A stretch of DNA of 22,530 nt from Nemertoderma westbladi. Taxonomy: Eukaryota > Xenacoelomorpha > Nemertodermatida > Nemertodermatidae. Where the stretch lies: the NCBI GenBank assembly GCA_032718475.1, contig JAUCBJ010005709.1, positions 1-22,530 on the forward strand. The letters run 5' to 3'. Numbering within the stretch: position 1 is the first letter of the stretch; each line of letters starts with the position of its first letter. The notes beneath the pieces were generated by a model. That model ran no database searches and was not told the DNA's origin. It saw only the letters and a list, made by a program, of their open reading frames with translations. Position numbers and translations under genes: made by a program. This document shows positions 1 through 9,699 of the stretch, in pieces.

Positions 1-2872
1 GCACCAAACCATACAGTAACTACAGGTTCCGGTAAGTATTGCACGAAATAGGCTATCCCATAAATTACGAAAAATATAGGACATTTTGTCCGCCGAAAAA
101 GGTAAGTCTAAGTAATAAATTTTATAAAAATAAAAGGGTTTCGGAGATTTAAACACTGAACCCTGGGATTCGTGGTTCTCCTCATCAGCAGTGTGCCACG
201 AACCCCACCTCTACCCTAACAAAACTGCACCACTAAATTAAGATAATGACCAATAAATTAGAAATCCTACCGTACCACCGAACAGAGTTGAAACCACCCA
301 CCCCCAATGTATGTTACCATCAGCCCCAAATGCATAAACATGATTTCCCAACTGAATGCAACCAACCCCAATTAGCACCTACCGGTATGTACAGATATAT
401 GATCAGATTTTTAAACAAAATTGCGCAGATGTCAGGAAATACCCCTTTAAATATATAATTATATGATGTTGACAACTACGACTTTAGAGGGATTGTAATA
501 TTCATATTAAAACAATAAAATAGGACATGGGGTCTATTCCCTCAGATACTACCTAGCATTTAGGGCCACTTGGGCCACTGTTAGTACTCAGGCACTAGGC
601 CCATCAAAAAACACAAAACAAAATACCAAATCGATTTTAGTGCTACATAAACCCAACCCAACTACCACAAGAAAAATTGCACCAAACCATACAGTAACTA
701 CAGGTTCCGGTAAGTATTGCACGAAATAGGCTATCCCATAAATTACGAAAAATATAGGACATTTTGTCCGCCGAAAAAGGTAAGTCTAAGTAATAAATTT
801 TATAAAAATAAAAGGGTTTCGGAGATTTAAACACTGAACCCTGGGATTCGTGGTTCTCCTCATCAGCAGTGTGCCACGAACCCCACCTCTACCCTAACAA
901 AACTGCACCACTAAATTAAGATAATGACCAATAAATTAGAAATCCTACCGTACCACCGAACAGAGTTGAAACCACCCACCCCCAATGTATGTTACCATCA
1001 GCCCCAAATGCATAAACATGATTTCCCAACTGAATGCAACCAACCCCAATTAGCACCTACCGGTATGTACAGATATATGATCAGATTTTTAAACAAAATT
1101 GCGCAGATGTCAGGAAATACCCCTTTAAATATATAATTATATGATGTTGACAACTACGACTTTAGAGGGATTGTAATATTCATATTAAAACAATAAAATA
1201 GGACATGGGGTCTATTCCCTCAGATACTACCTAGCATTTAGGGCCACTTGGGCCACTGTTAGTACTCAGGCACTAGGCCCATCAAAAAACACAAAACAAA
1301 ATACCAAATCGATTTTAGTGCTACATAAACCCAACCCAACTACCACAAGAAAAATTGCACCAAACCATACAGTAACTACAGGTTCCGGTAAGTATTGCAC
1401 GAAATAGGCTATCCCATAAATTACGAAAAATATAGGACATTTTGTCCGCCGAAAAAGGTAAGTCTAAGTAATAAATTTTATAAAAATAAAAGGGTTTCGG
1501 AGATTTAAACACTGAACCCTGGGATTCGTGGTTCTCCTCATCAGCAGTGTGCCACGAACCCCACCTCTACCCTAACAAAACTGCACCACTAAATTAAGAT
1601 AATGACCAATAAATTAGAAATCCTACCGTACCACCGAACAGAGTTGAAACCACCCACCCCCAATGTATGTTACCATCAGCCCCAAATGCATAAACATGAT
1701 TTCCCAACTGAATGCAACCAACCCCAATTAGCACCTACCGGTATGTACAGATATATGATCAGATTTTTAAACAAAATTGCGCAGATGTCAGGAAATACCC
1801 CTTTAAATATATAATTATATGATGTTGACAACTACGACTTTAGAGGGATTGTAATATTCATATTAAAACAATAAAATAGGACATGGGGTCTATTCCCTCA
1901 GATACTACCTAGCATTTAGGGCCACTTGGGCCACTGTTAGTACTCAGGCACTAGGCCCATCAAAAAACACAAAACAAAATACCAAATCGATTTTAGTGCT
2001 ACATAAACCCAACCCAACTACCACAAGAAAAATTGCACCAAACCATACAGTAACTACAGGTTCCGGTAAGTATTGCACGAAATAGGCTATCCCATAAATT
2101 ACGAAAAATATAGGACATTTTGTCCGCCGAAAAAGGTAAGTCTAAGTAATAAATTTTATAAAAATAAAAGGGTTTCGGAGATTTAAACACTGAACCCTGG
2201 GATTCGTGGTTCTCCTCATCAGCAGTGTGCCACGAACCCCACCTCTACCCTAACAAAACTGCACCACTAAATTAAGATAATGACCAATAAATTAGAAATC
2301 CTACCGTACCACCGAACAGAGTTGAAACCACCCACCCCCAATGTATGTTACCATCAGCCCCAAATGCATAAACATGATTTCCCAACTGAATGCAACCAAC
2401 CCCAATTAGCACCTACCGGTATGTACAGATATATGATCAGATTTTTAAACAAAATTGCGCAGATGTCAGGAAATACCCCTTTAAATATATAATTATATGA
2501 TGTTGACAACTACGACTTTAGAGGGATTGTAATATTCATATTAAAACAATAAAATAGGACATGGGGTCTATTCCCTCAGATACTACCTAGCATTTAGGGC
2601 CACTTGGGCCACTGTTAGTACTCAGGCACTAGGCCCATCAAAAAACACAAAACAAAATACCAAATCGATTTTAGTGCTACATAAACCCAACCCAACTACC
2701 ACAAGAAAAATTGCACCAAACCATACAGTAACTACAGGTTCCGGTAAGTATTGCACGAAATAGGCTATCCCATAAATTACGAAAAATATAGGACATTTTG
2801 TCCGCCGAAAAAGGTAAGTCTAAGTAATAAATTTTATAAAAATAAAAGGGTTTCGGAGATTTAAACACTGAA
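1..2872. repeat. 678-bp satellite array, 4.2 head-to-tail units
   Basis: Units begin at 1, 679, 1357 and 2035, and a partial fifth unit runs from 2713 to 2872. I saw no difference between units, and the short open frames they contain translate identically in all four full copies. This suggests recent amplification or homogenisation. The array starts at the window edge, so its true length is unknown. It stops at CACTGAA (2866-2872), where the next unit should continue with CCCTGGG. The open frames of 70 codons (+) and 63 codons (-) recur only because the DNA recurs; they resemble nothing I know and 678 is a multiple of three. No 5S rRNA, tRNA, histone or spliceosomal RNA gene was recognised in the unit. 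Confidence 0.97.
165..205. other. Stem-loop inside each satellite unit
   Basis: GGG-A-TTCGTGG at 165-175 pairs with CCACGAACCC at 196-205. This gives a 10-bp stem with one bulged A and a 20-base loop. The same hairpin recurs every 678 bp, at 843, 1521 and 2199. The last partial unit breaks off just before it, so the array end lies next to where the fifth hairpin would start. No function can be assigned. Confidence 0.7.
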
Positions 2873-2900
2873 ATTAAATTAAATTATTATATCCTCCCAG

Positions 2901-3030
2901 ATTGATTATGTAGAAAGACCGTCTTGGCAGGCGCAACTTGCCGGTACTAAGTTTTGGACACTAGTACCTCCAGCTGAATGCCAGAATGTGTGCCAGCCTC
3001 TACAAATCTCCGTCGAAACAGGTGACATAC
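2901..3030 (+). CDS. Internal exon, JmjC/cupin-like protein fragment
   Basis: This 130-bp block has exon boundaries on both sides: an acceptor ATATCCTCCCAG ending at 2900 and a consensus donor GTAAGT at 3031. Frame 1 is open throughout and encodes 43 residues plus one base, so the exon ends in phase 1. The peptide starts IDYVERPSWQAQ, continues LAGTKFWTLVPPAEC and ends QISVETGDI. The pattern W-x-A-x-L-x-G-x-K-x-W-x-L-x-P-P, followed about 20 residues later by a GDI turn, is typical of the double-stranded beta-helix core of JmjC/cupin-type 2-oxoglutarate oxygenases, between the two metal-ligand segments. The metal-binding residues would lie on neighbouring exons, which I could not find. The upstream intron would contain the satellite array. 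Exon status is fairly secure; family assignment is from memory and tentative. Confidence 0.6.
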
Positions 3031-4009
3031 GTAAGTCAATATTTTGTATATTTTGCATCCGAGTTTCATGCATGTTGCAGTCCTGTATGTTGATTTTTCA
3101 CTAATATTCAGAATAGTGCGGTAGCCATGGCAACCTCTACTCCCGAATTTAAAACCTCAAGTTTGTTATAACTATTGGGACGGTAAAATGGAGTTCATAT
3201 TCGTGTTGGGCAGGAAAAACTGGTGTAGAAAATTTAATTTAATATTGCTTGAAGGGTTTCCTACTGGTTGAATGGCACCAATAATTATGTTACAAATGAT
3301 CAAGGCGGCGCTATGCCGCCCCGGTGGGTTCAATGGTGAAAGATTTACAAATTTCGAAAATCGTTGAAGGCGGGTGTGAGTGACATCTGAAATTAAATCT
3401 CTGACAACGAATTCTCCCGTTATGAAATTTTAGTTCTGTGGTGGTGGGCTTCCTTCATGCCAGACATTGTTAACCATCCATTCGAGACTGGAAGTTGAGT
3501 GGGAATGTTTTAACTCTGAAGGCAGTTAATTATCTCTGAATTACATTTTTCACCCGAAAGATCACTAGGCATCTGCTATTTTTTGTAATTTTTCCTTCAA
3601 ATGAATGGTAATTTCATAAGTTTCGAAACATTTCGAGCAGTTTTCTTGATTTCATAATATTTCCCTACTATTTTAATGAAAAATATAAAAAACTTAAAAC
3701 GTTTTTTCAATTTTTTTTTCAAATTGCCAATTATCAATAATAGAAAATGAAAACTCAAAGTTGCCAAAAAATGTGACATAAATAAACATACAGGTTCCAA
3801 AAAATTCGGTTTCCAAAAATAAAAATGATACAGGGAGGTGTTAGTGTTTTTAGTGGAATTTTGAAAATCTCTTGCATACCGTTTTCAAATTGTTATTTAT
3901 TTCGGTGGTAGGCCTATACTGTATCTATCGTTTTCTATGCAATTTGCAACCACTCTGGAGATATTTACAAATTGAACAAACCTGAGGGGGGTTATCCTCA
4001 CCCATTAAA
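3031..4009. other. Non-coding stretch, probably intron
   Basis: The stretch is AT-rich with frequent stops in all frames. It begins with a strong splice donor. I found no next exon carrying the continuation expected after GDI. A GC-rich hairpin, GGCGGC-GCTAT-GCCGCC, lies at 3304-3320 in otherwise AT-rich DNA. The ~67-codon open frame on the minus strand near 3600-3800 is low-complexity (Phe/Lys/Leu-rich) and was not accepted as a gene. Confidence 0.5.
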
Positions 4010-4189
4010 AACTAATCTTTATCATATTGCTTGAAATTTGAAACACAACTAGTTCCACTCGCCGTCGTTATGAACCCATGAAGCCGGAATTTTCGAATAT
4101 GCCTGTAATTTTTTTTATAACCATTTTAAAAAACTTTCTTGTTGTGACTCTTCTTAATTAATAGCATCATCCTCCGTTTTTAAATATGA

Positions 4190-4750
4190 AACCAATTCCT
4201 CTATATTTGGATTAAAGATGTGATTATTATTTGTGATCGAGTAAAGAACTCATCACGTAGGAATTACGGAAAGGCAGTAGAAGGACCGTGGATCTTTGGG
4301 TTGGTTCATAAGAAAGGGAATTCGACCGACGTACGATTATTTGAAGTGGAAAGGAGAGATCATGAGACATTGCGTCCTATTGTTGAAAGTCAGGTGAAAG
4401 GAAGTACAAAAATAGTATCTGATGAGTGGGGGGCGTACTGCGGAAGGAGGGTTGGAATCACTAATAAAAGATTCCCTTGGAGTTGCAAAGACGGAAGTGG
4501 AACGTATTCGCACATCAGTGTAAAACACTGTACAAAGGGTAAAGGAAGATTCGTGAACCCTGTAAATGGCGCTCATACCCAGCGGATAGAAGGGATGTGG
4601 GGACATGCCAAGCTAGGCTTGATGAGGAACAAGAGAGGAACCAATAAGAACCTGTTACAGAATCATCTCGCTGAATTTTGGTGGCGAAATTACAACAGGG
4701 AGGCCCCACTCAGCAAACTGATAACACTAATAAACAATAGCGAATTATAG
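4190..4750 (+). pseudogene. Merlin/IS1595-type transposase, 5'-truncated
   Basis: The frame is open from 4190, with no ATG near the start, to a TAG at 4750. It encodes about 186 residues of the ISXO2-like DDE transposase domain. Recognisable family blocks in order are GPWIFGLVHKK, VERRDHETLRP, the second catalytic Asp in IVSDEWGAY, then GRFVNPVNGAHTQRIEGMWG with a candidate catalytic Glu, and the terminal HLAEFWWRNYN. The expected first Asp is probably the D of IICDRV, but the usual Glu after it is Arg here. The N-terminal part (zinc ribbon and linker, roughly 100 residues in full proteins) is missing, since stops occur upstream. AATAAA sites follow at about 4830-4850. The segment sits inside the left arm of the foldback element. 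It is probably a decayed insertion, although the C-terminal domain is remarkably intact. Confidence 0.85.
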
Positions 4751-4932
4751 AAATCTGTTTAATTCAGTTCAAAAACAAAAAACTAATCAATTTACATTGT
4801 TATATTTATTAAATAACATATTAGATTAACCTTCAATAAATCATTATTTACAACACTTGGTTACCATATCAACACAAGAAAAATGTTCCAGAATGTAGAA
4901 CTTGAGTGGGGCAAACATAATACCAACATATG

Positions 4933-4960
4933 TAGCTAGTATATCATAAATTACTAGCTA
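4933..4960. other. Perfect 9-bp inverted repeat 3' of the transposase
   Basis: TAGCTAGTA (4933-4941) and TACTAGCTA (4952-4960) are perfect inverted copies separated by 10 bases. They lie between the transposase stop codon and the resumption of the foldback arm near 5000. They could be a remnant of a subterminal repeat of the Merlin-type element or a chance AT-rich hairpin. Confidence 0.5.
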
Positions 4961-5690
4961 GTTTTTTTCATCAAAAAGTGGGGTCACAGGCAATACTAAT
5001 ACCCTCTTCTTTTGCGAAATTGCACTCCTCCTATCGACGCCATTCTTCACTTTAGTCGTATTTTCTTCACATCATTAGAAAGCTTGCGTTACAACGATTC
5101 CAAATATGTAACAATATCTGAATGTGGTTGAGAAACAGCTGAGATATAGGAGTTCAAAGATTGCAAGAATTATTATTCGCTGAAGGCCATTTATTCTATG
5201 TACAGTAATAAATACACAAAATTCTAGAACGTGTTATTTATTTTATGAGTTGGTTGGCAACAACGGTATGTCTATATAATATCTCTACCGCGTAGCGTAG
5301 GCCATGGCGTAGCTAATTATACATAAAACAAAATGTTCCTAGAACATTGTGAATTTATTTGCGAACGATAATTCTTGCAATCTTTTAACGCCTATATCTC
5401 AGCTGTTTCTCAACGAAATACAGATATTGTTACATATTTGGAATCCATGCAATTTTAATGATATGAAAAAATTACGACTAATGTGAAGAATGGCCACGAT
5501 ACTGAGGGTGCGATTTCGCAAAAGACACTTTTTTAAAACTCTTATAAAAAACATTTAAAGGCGAAATCGAAAATTCCGGCTTCATGGGGTCATCGACGGT
5601 GAGTGGAACTAGTTCTGTTTCAAATTTCAAGCAATATGATAAAGATTTGTAGAAGGGGCCCGTGATGAAATAGGAAGTCGTTGGTAACAA

Positions 5691-5992
5691 CCATTCATGA
5701 CAAGGTTTTTTTTGTGATCATTTTGATTTTGATTATCGTTTTTACTTTATGAAGTTAGTTTAGTTAACTTTTTTAATTTTAGTTTTTTAGTATTCACTGA
5801 GCAGCATACTTTAAAATTATAATTATCAAACACATGGCCCTTCATGTGGCGTTGTTCGAAGTTGTAGTACTAAACTGATTATTGTTTGGAAAAATGTATT
5901 TTGATGTGGATGCTGATAATGGATGATGATGATGATAGCACCAGCTATATCTTTAGATGTATACTGTAGAGGTTTTCAGTTTAGTTTGAATG
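5691..5992. other. AT-rich non-coding gap
   Basis: No gene was seen. The stretch holds a short (GAT)n run near 5920-5935 and T-rich tracts. It lies between the foldback element and the Penelope-like element. Confidence 0.5.
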
Positions 5993-6008
5993 TTTTGAAT
6001 ATTTAATA
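5993..6008. repeat. Candidate target-site duplication, left copy
   Basis: TTTTGAATATTTAATA here is repeated exactly at 7775-7790, just outside the inverted arms of the Penelope-like element. The sequence is AT-rich, so chance is possible, but both position and direct orientation fit. Confidence 0.5.
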
Positions 6009-6161
6009 ATTATATTTATTTTATTATCAAGCACGTTAAGTAACGTTCACCGCCTGGGTGTGTTAGTTCCAAAGTATGTAAAAAACTAAAAAGCAACCAG
6101 ACCTAGATTATGCATGCAATCAGTGATCAGCTGACAGCAGCCAGCTGATCGGTAGGTTTCG
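6009..6161. repeat. Left inverted arm (pLTR-like)
   Basis: It is inverted relative to 7609-7757. Shared stretches include AAAAACTAAAAAGCAACC, GTGATCAGCTGACA and CCAGCTGATCGGTAGGTTTCG-type sequence up to 6161. Each arm also contains a short palindrome, GATCAGCTG and CAGCTGATC separated by 8 bases (6125-6150 in this arm). Penelope-like elements are known to carry terminal pseudo-LTRs that can be direct or inverted, and this pair fits the inverted form. By-eye identity is roughly 80%, with small gaps. Confidence 0.8.
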
Positions 6162-6459
6162 CCATGCAGCTGAAGGCATTCTCAGGAGGCCAAGCCAGGA
6201 AATGTAGAGAGAAATTCACAAGGGAGACAGAACGAGTATTGAAATGAAGAGAGAGGTCTGTAACTAACCACTGGGAAGCAGCACCTCAAACTTACGCCAA
6301 TCACGTTTCTGCTTGCGTGTTTGAATGCAATACATTTCAAGCTTTTGCAAGACTGGCCGCAATGGGTTCTAGCAATTACTTTGAAATGTTTAAACAATTC
6401 ACGCCATTCAGTCAGCCAACGTGTATTGGGCTCGCCGAGGTGAGTCATGATGTGGTTGT

Positions 6460-7620
6460 CCAAGTCTTACCCTGTTCGCTTCCATCCTTGGCTGTCCCAT
6501 CCTGTTGCTTTCTAACGCGTTCAAACAAGTGTTGGATGGTGTGTCCAACATATTCCCCCTTACAAGAGGACAAGGATATCCGGGACGGGATGTTTTAGAG
6601 ATGGGAGTGACTGGCGCTGCTTAGTTGTAGTGAAAACGAACCGAACTGGCCGTGTGCAAGACCTGTGTATAAGTCCATGCAACTTTCGAACAAACAGATC
6701 GGTTGCCCGACCTCGGTAGTCAAACTTACAGATAATCGGCTTTGAGTCATCAGCACCTGCCTGGTCCACCGCGTCACTGACCTCTTGGTGGGGACAGCTG
6801 TTGGTGCCTCGCCACCAGAACCACTACTTGCACGCCCCCTAGAATGCCTTGAACTACGGCAAGCTCGCACTCGACCACAGCATCAGTATATTGGTTATTG
6901 CTGAGAATATTCTTAGCATCCCCAATCGCGGTATAGAGTGAGCAACCATCCCCACCCTTACTGGCGTTAAAGATGCGATGAAATATACCACGAACTACAC
7001 CGCGTTTGTGAGACTCAGGGGCACACGCAGTGACATTGAGAACGAGCCCAGTATCTATAGGCTTACGATACCACGCCGTTGAAAGAGCATAGTCAACCCG
7101 AGTGACAACCAAATCAAGAAAGGACTAGCGTCCCTCCACCTCCATCTCAAGGGTAAACTTGAGATTGGGATCGAGGTCATTGACCTCTCTCAGCTTCTCA
7201 GTGGGGTCGCTACTGCCAACACTAAATACGTCATCGACGTACATATTACTGAGCTTGGTGCCCGCAGTGATCCTCTCGTCGAACTGTGACAGAAAGATGT
7301 TGGCGAGTAGGAGACCCCATATCGACACCATCTTTCTGACAGACGTAGTTACCATGGTGATCCAGGAATACGACATCTTTAGTAGCCAGCAGCATAAGAC
7401 CAATAAATTAGTCCTTGCTGATTGGCTATTGGCTGGCTGTCAGGATGCCGCTCATACTGTAGTTCCGCAGCAAGCTGCACCGCCTCCCTCAGTGGGACGT
7501 TAGTGAATAAACTCACGATGTCCAGGGAGTAGAGGCGGTCCGTGGGTTCTACCTCTAGTTGGACGAGACGATCGGCAGACCCAGGGTTGTTTGTAGATAT
7601 CTTACCCTCGAAACCTACCG
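6460..7620 (-). pseudogene. Penelope-like RT plus GIY-YIG endonuclease remnant
   Basis: Reading 7620 to 6460, the first block contains SLDIVSLFTNVPL (7491-7529), the RT A-motif typical of Penelope-like elements. A damaged region follows, then LLANIFLSQFDE, then the catalytic YVDD at 7230-7244 (MYVDDVFSV). Next come KFTLEMEVEGR, an in-frame TAG near 7124 and SFLDLVVTRVDYALSTAWYRKP, the conserved post-catalytic segment. After further frameshifts, CKGEYVGHTIQHLFERV (about 6513-6570) matches the K-x-x-Y-x-G-x-T-x-x-x-L-x-x-R pattern of the C-terminal GIY-YIG endonuclease. At least one stop and several frame changes break the gene. The N-terminal RT region is absent, because the inverted arm begins at 7609. 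Confidence 0.85.
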
Positions 7621-7757
7621 ATCAGCTGGCTGGTGTCAGCTGATCACTAATTGCATGCAACGTCTAGGTCCGGTTGCTTTTTAGTTTTTCACACACCTAC
7701 CGGTAAGGTTTTTTACTTAACGTTCTTGATAATAAATAAATATAATTATTAATTATT
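7609..7757. repeat. Right inverted arm (pLTR-like)
   Basis: This is the inverted partner of 6009-6161. It abuts the RT-coding remnant directly, so in the coding orientation the arm lies immediately 5' of the truncated RT. It carries the same GATCAGCTG/CAGCTGATC palindrome with one base changed in the spacer. Confidence 0.8.
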
Positions 7758-7790
7758 GGTTTTCAAGCTTCTACTTTTGAATATTTAATA

Positions 7791-8157
7791 TTTGTGATTT
7801 CTTCATGTCTCATTATCTCTATACACATTGTTGGTTGTAATATGCAATAGACTGTATCAGTCCTTTAATTTCAATCAGTCCTTAAATTTCAATTTGAATT
7901 AGGCAGACTATATTCTTTTGTATATTTATTTCTTACTGTACGTTGGTCATGAAATATATTATATTATATTTTATTTTATTTCAGTTATTTTAGACACGAA
8001 TAAATGGTGGCACTCGACTAGCCTACCTCAAGGCGTTCTTAGTATAACTATTGGTTCGGAATATGCTTAGTAATGCGAGATACTGCTTTTTGGAATGAGT
8101 GCAGCAGCTTAGATAACATGGAAAACAATTCAATAAATATCTAGGCCTATTATGTGT
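7791..8157. other. AT-rich non-coding gap
   Basis: No gene or RNA was recognised. It contains T/A-rich tracts such as TATATTATATTTTATTTTATTT near 7958-7980, and tandem near-copies of TCAGTCCTT(T/A)AATTTCAA around 7858-7895. Confidence 0.5.
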
Positions 8158-8161
8158 TTAA

Positions 8162-9699
8162 CCCTATTAGTACCGGGCTATAAAATGTTGTACAAATACC
8201 GGGAGGGGGTCATATTGACCCCCCCCTCTAAAATCTACAAATATTTACGAAAACGTCTGATTTTTTGTTTGTTCGTAGGTATCACTTGTCTGGATCCGAC
8301 CGAAAAAAAAAATTTTCGAAAAAATGTACTGCAGCACCAAAATTACAAGTAGTGCACAATTTTCACCAAATTTGAAAGTTACATTTTCGGCTAATTATTT
8401 TTCAATACAGGTTTTCTGGGGTGCAAAATACATTGGAAAATATTAAAAAATGATATGATTACTATAAATGGCTGTTTAGTCCTCTCTGCGTAGGAAAAAA
8501 ATGAAAAAAACAAGTAACCAGCACTTTTCAGTTAGAACACAAAATTTTTAATTCACTTTTACGATGCTATAAATTCACATTTTCAGGTTTTCGAGGGCGC
8601 TGATTCTAATGGAATACATTTCTAATATGCCAGATCATTGCTACTTGTGTTTTTCGGCGTAATTTTCAAATTTTGGTGCTAGCACCAAATTTCGTACCCA
8701 TCACCAAAAAGTACAAGTTTGCGATGTCCAGTGCTGTTTTTATTGATTCCATCGGATTCAGGACCCTCATAAACCCGTATAACGCAAGAAACAAGGTGAT
8801 ACTATCTACTTATCAATTTGCATATTTTCCAAAATTTGGTGCTGGCACAACAATTTTCACCCACCGGCGAAAAATACAAGTTTGAGAACTCTTATGACAT
8901 TTTTACTGATTCCATTGAATTCAGAACCATCACAAACCCGTATAACGCAAGAAACAAGGTGACACAATCAATTGATATATTTGATGGTTTTCAAAATTTG
9001 GTGCTAGCACCACATTTTGCACCCACATCCGAAAAATACAAGTTTGAGATGTCTAGTTCGATAATTATATTTTCCATTGAATTCAGAACAGCCATAAACC
9101 TCTAAAACGCCAGAAATAAATTGTCACAAGCAATTTTATCTATTGAATGGATTTTCAAAATTTCGTGCTAGCACCAAAATTTGCACACAGCACCGAAAAA
9201 TACAAGTTTGATACGCTTGGTGCAACTCGTATATATTTCATCGAATCCAGAAACCCAAAAAACCCCAATTGCGTAAAAAACAAGTTTCAAACGTTCAATT
9301 TACAAAATTGACTAATTTCAAAATTTGGTGCTGGCACCAAAATTTGGTACCCGCCGAAAAATACAAGTTTGAAATTTCTAAATCAATTGATATGAGTTCC
9401 ATCAAATTTCTAACACCAAAAAACCGGTGTAAATCAAAATTAGAGATGTTACAATTCATATTTAATGAAATGTAATTTTCAAAAAACGTCTCAAAAAAAG
9501 TGCCAAAAGTAGGGTTAAAAAATGGTGCTATAACTCGAAAAGTACCCAATATTTTTGAAAACGGTTTTCACTACTAGGAAGACAATAGATTTTTAGGAAA
9601 AGTCATAAAATTTCAGATTCCCAACTGCGTTTGTTTCAGAATTATAATAAAAAAACCACGGGGGGGGGGTCATATTGACCCCCCCCGGGTTTAATAGGG
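8162..9699. mobile_element. TTAA-flanked non-autonomous element (piggyBac-like)
   Basis: TTAA stands at 8158-8161 and 9700-9703. Immediately inside are inverted ends CCCTATTAGTACCGGG (left) and CCCTATTAAACCCGGG (right, read on -), identical at 13 of 16 bases. TTAA target duplication with ends starting CCC is the hallmark of piggyBac-type elements. Both ends also carry a subterminal palindrome, GGGGGTCA-TAT-TGACCCCC, near 8205-8226 and 9662-9686. The 1538-bp interior encodes no transposase that I can see and is filled mostly by ~162-bp tandem repeats. It would need a transposase supplied elsewhere. Confidence 0.85.
8660..9475. repeat. Five degenerate ~162-bp tandem repeats
   Basis: The motif ACAAGTTTG recurs at 8713, 8876, 9038, 9202 and 9363. 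The palindrome GGTGCTAGCACC or a close variant recurs at 8675, 8839, 9000, 9164 and 9327. Spacings are 161-164 bp. Each unit holds a near-palindrome of the form AAATTTGGTGCTAGCACCAAATTT. Because the period is about 54 codons, short open frames on + repeat motifs such as EFRT and NPYNARNKV. I treat these as by-products of the DNA repeat rather than as genes. Confidence 0.85.

Larger units (their letters stand above)
4010..5690. mobile_element. Foldback element with ~340-bp inverted arms
   Basis: The left arm lies in two pieces (about 4010-4160 and 5000-5231) and the right arm (about 5336-5690) is its inverted copy. A spacer of about 104 bp separates them. Shared landmarks are ATCTTTATCATATTGCTTG, TGAAGCCGGAATTTTCG, CCAAATATGTAACAATATCT and GATTGCAAGAATTAT, read on + in the left arm and on - in the right. 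The right arm is continuous, whereas the left arm is interrupted by a transposase-bearing segment. A further copy starts near 22090. Long inverted arms around a short spacer resemble foldback or long-TIR DNA elements. Exact ends are unclear because the outer sequences differ between copies. Short open frames in the arms repeat between copies but have no recognisable domain. Confidence 0.75.
6009..7774 (-). mobile_element. Penelope-like retroelement, decayed
   Basis: On the minus strand the interior encodes a reverse transcriptase followed by a GIY-YIG-like endonuclease remnant, the domain order specific to Penelope-like elements. The coding part is enclosed by inverted arms of about 150 bp (6009-6161 and 7609-7757). 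A 16-bp direct repeat, TTTTGAATATTTAATA, stands just outside at 5993-6008 and 7775-7790 and could be the target-site duplication. At about 1.77 kb it is shorter than full elements (typically around 2.5-4 kb) because the N-terminal half of the protein is missing. The copy is not functional. Confidence 0.8.

Noticed and set aside
246-458. A 70-codon open frame repeated in each satellite unit
   Set aside because: It recurs only because the 678-bp DNA unit recurs and 678 is divisible by three. It has no known domain, promoter or splice context.
679-720. Minus-strand ATACTTACC resembling the 5' end of U1 snRNA
   Set aside because: Only nine bases match, which is the complement of an ordinary splice donor. 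The rest of the U1 structure is absent.
5478-5690. Open frame in the foldback arm with a similar frame at 22080-22325
   Set aside because: The two frames match because the DNA arms are copies. There are frame-disrupting differences, no ATG in common and no domain.
6100-6170. Hammerhead ribozyme in the Penelope-like arms
   Set aside because: Some Penelope-like elements carry hammerhead motifs. I found GAAAC-like and CTGAT-like pieces but not a CTGATGA...GAAA core in the right order.
6317-6598. Plus-strand open frames overlapping the Penelope-like remnant
   Set aside because: They are antisense to recognisable RT/endonuclease motifs on the minus strand.
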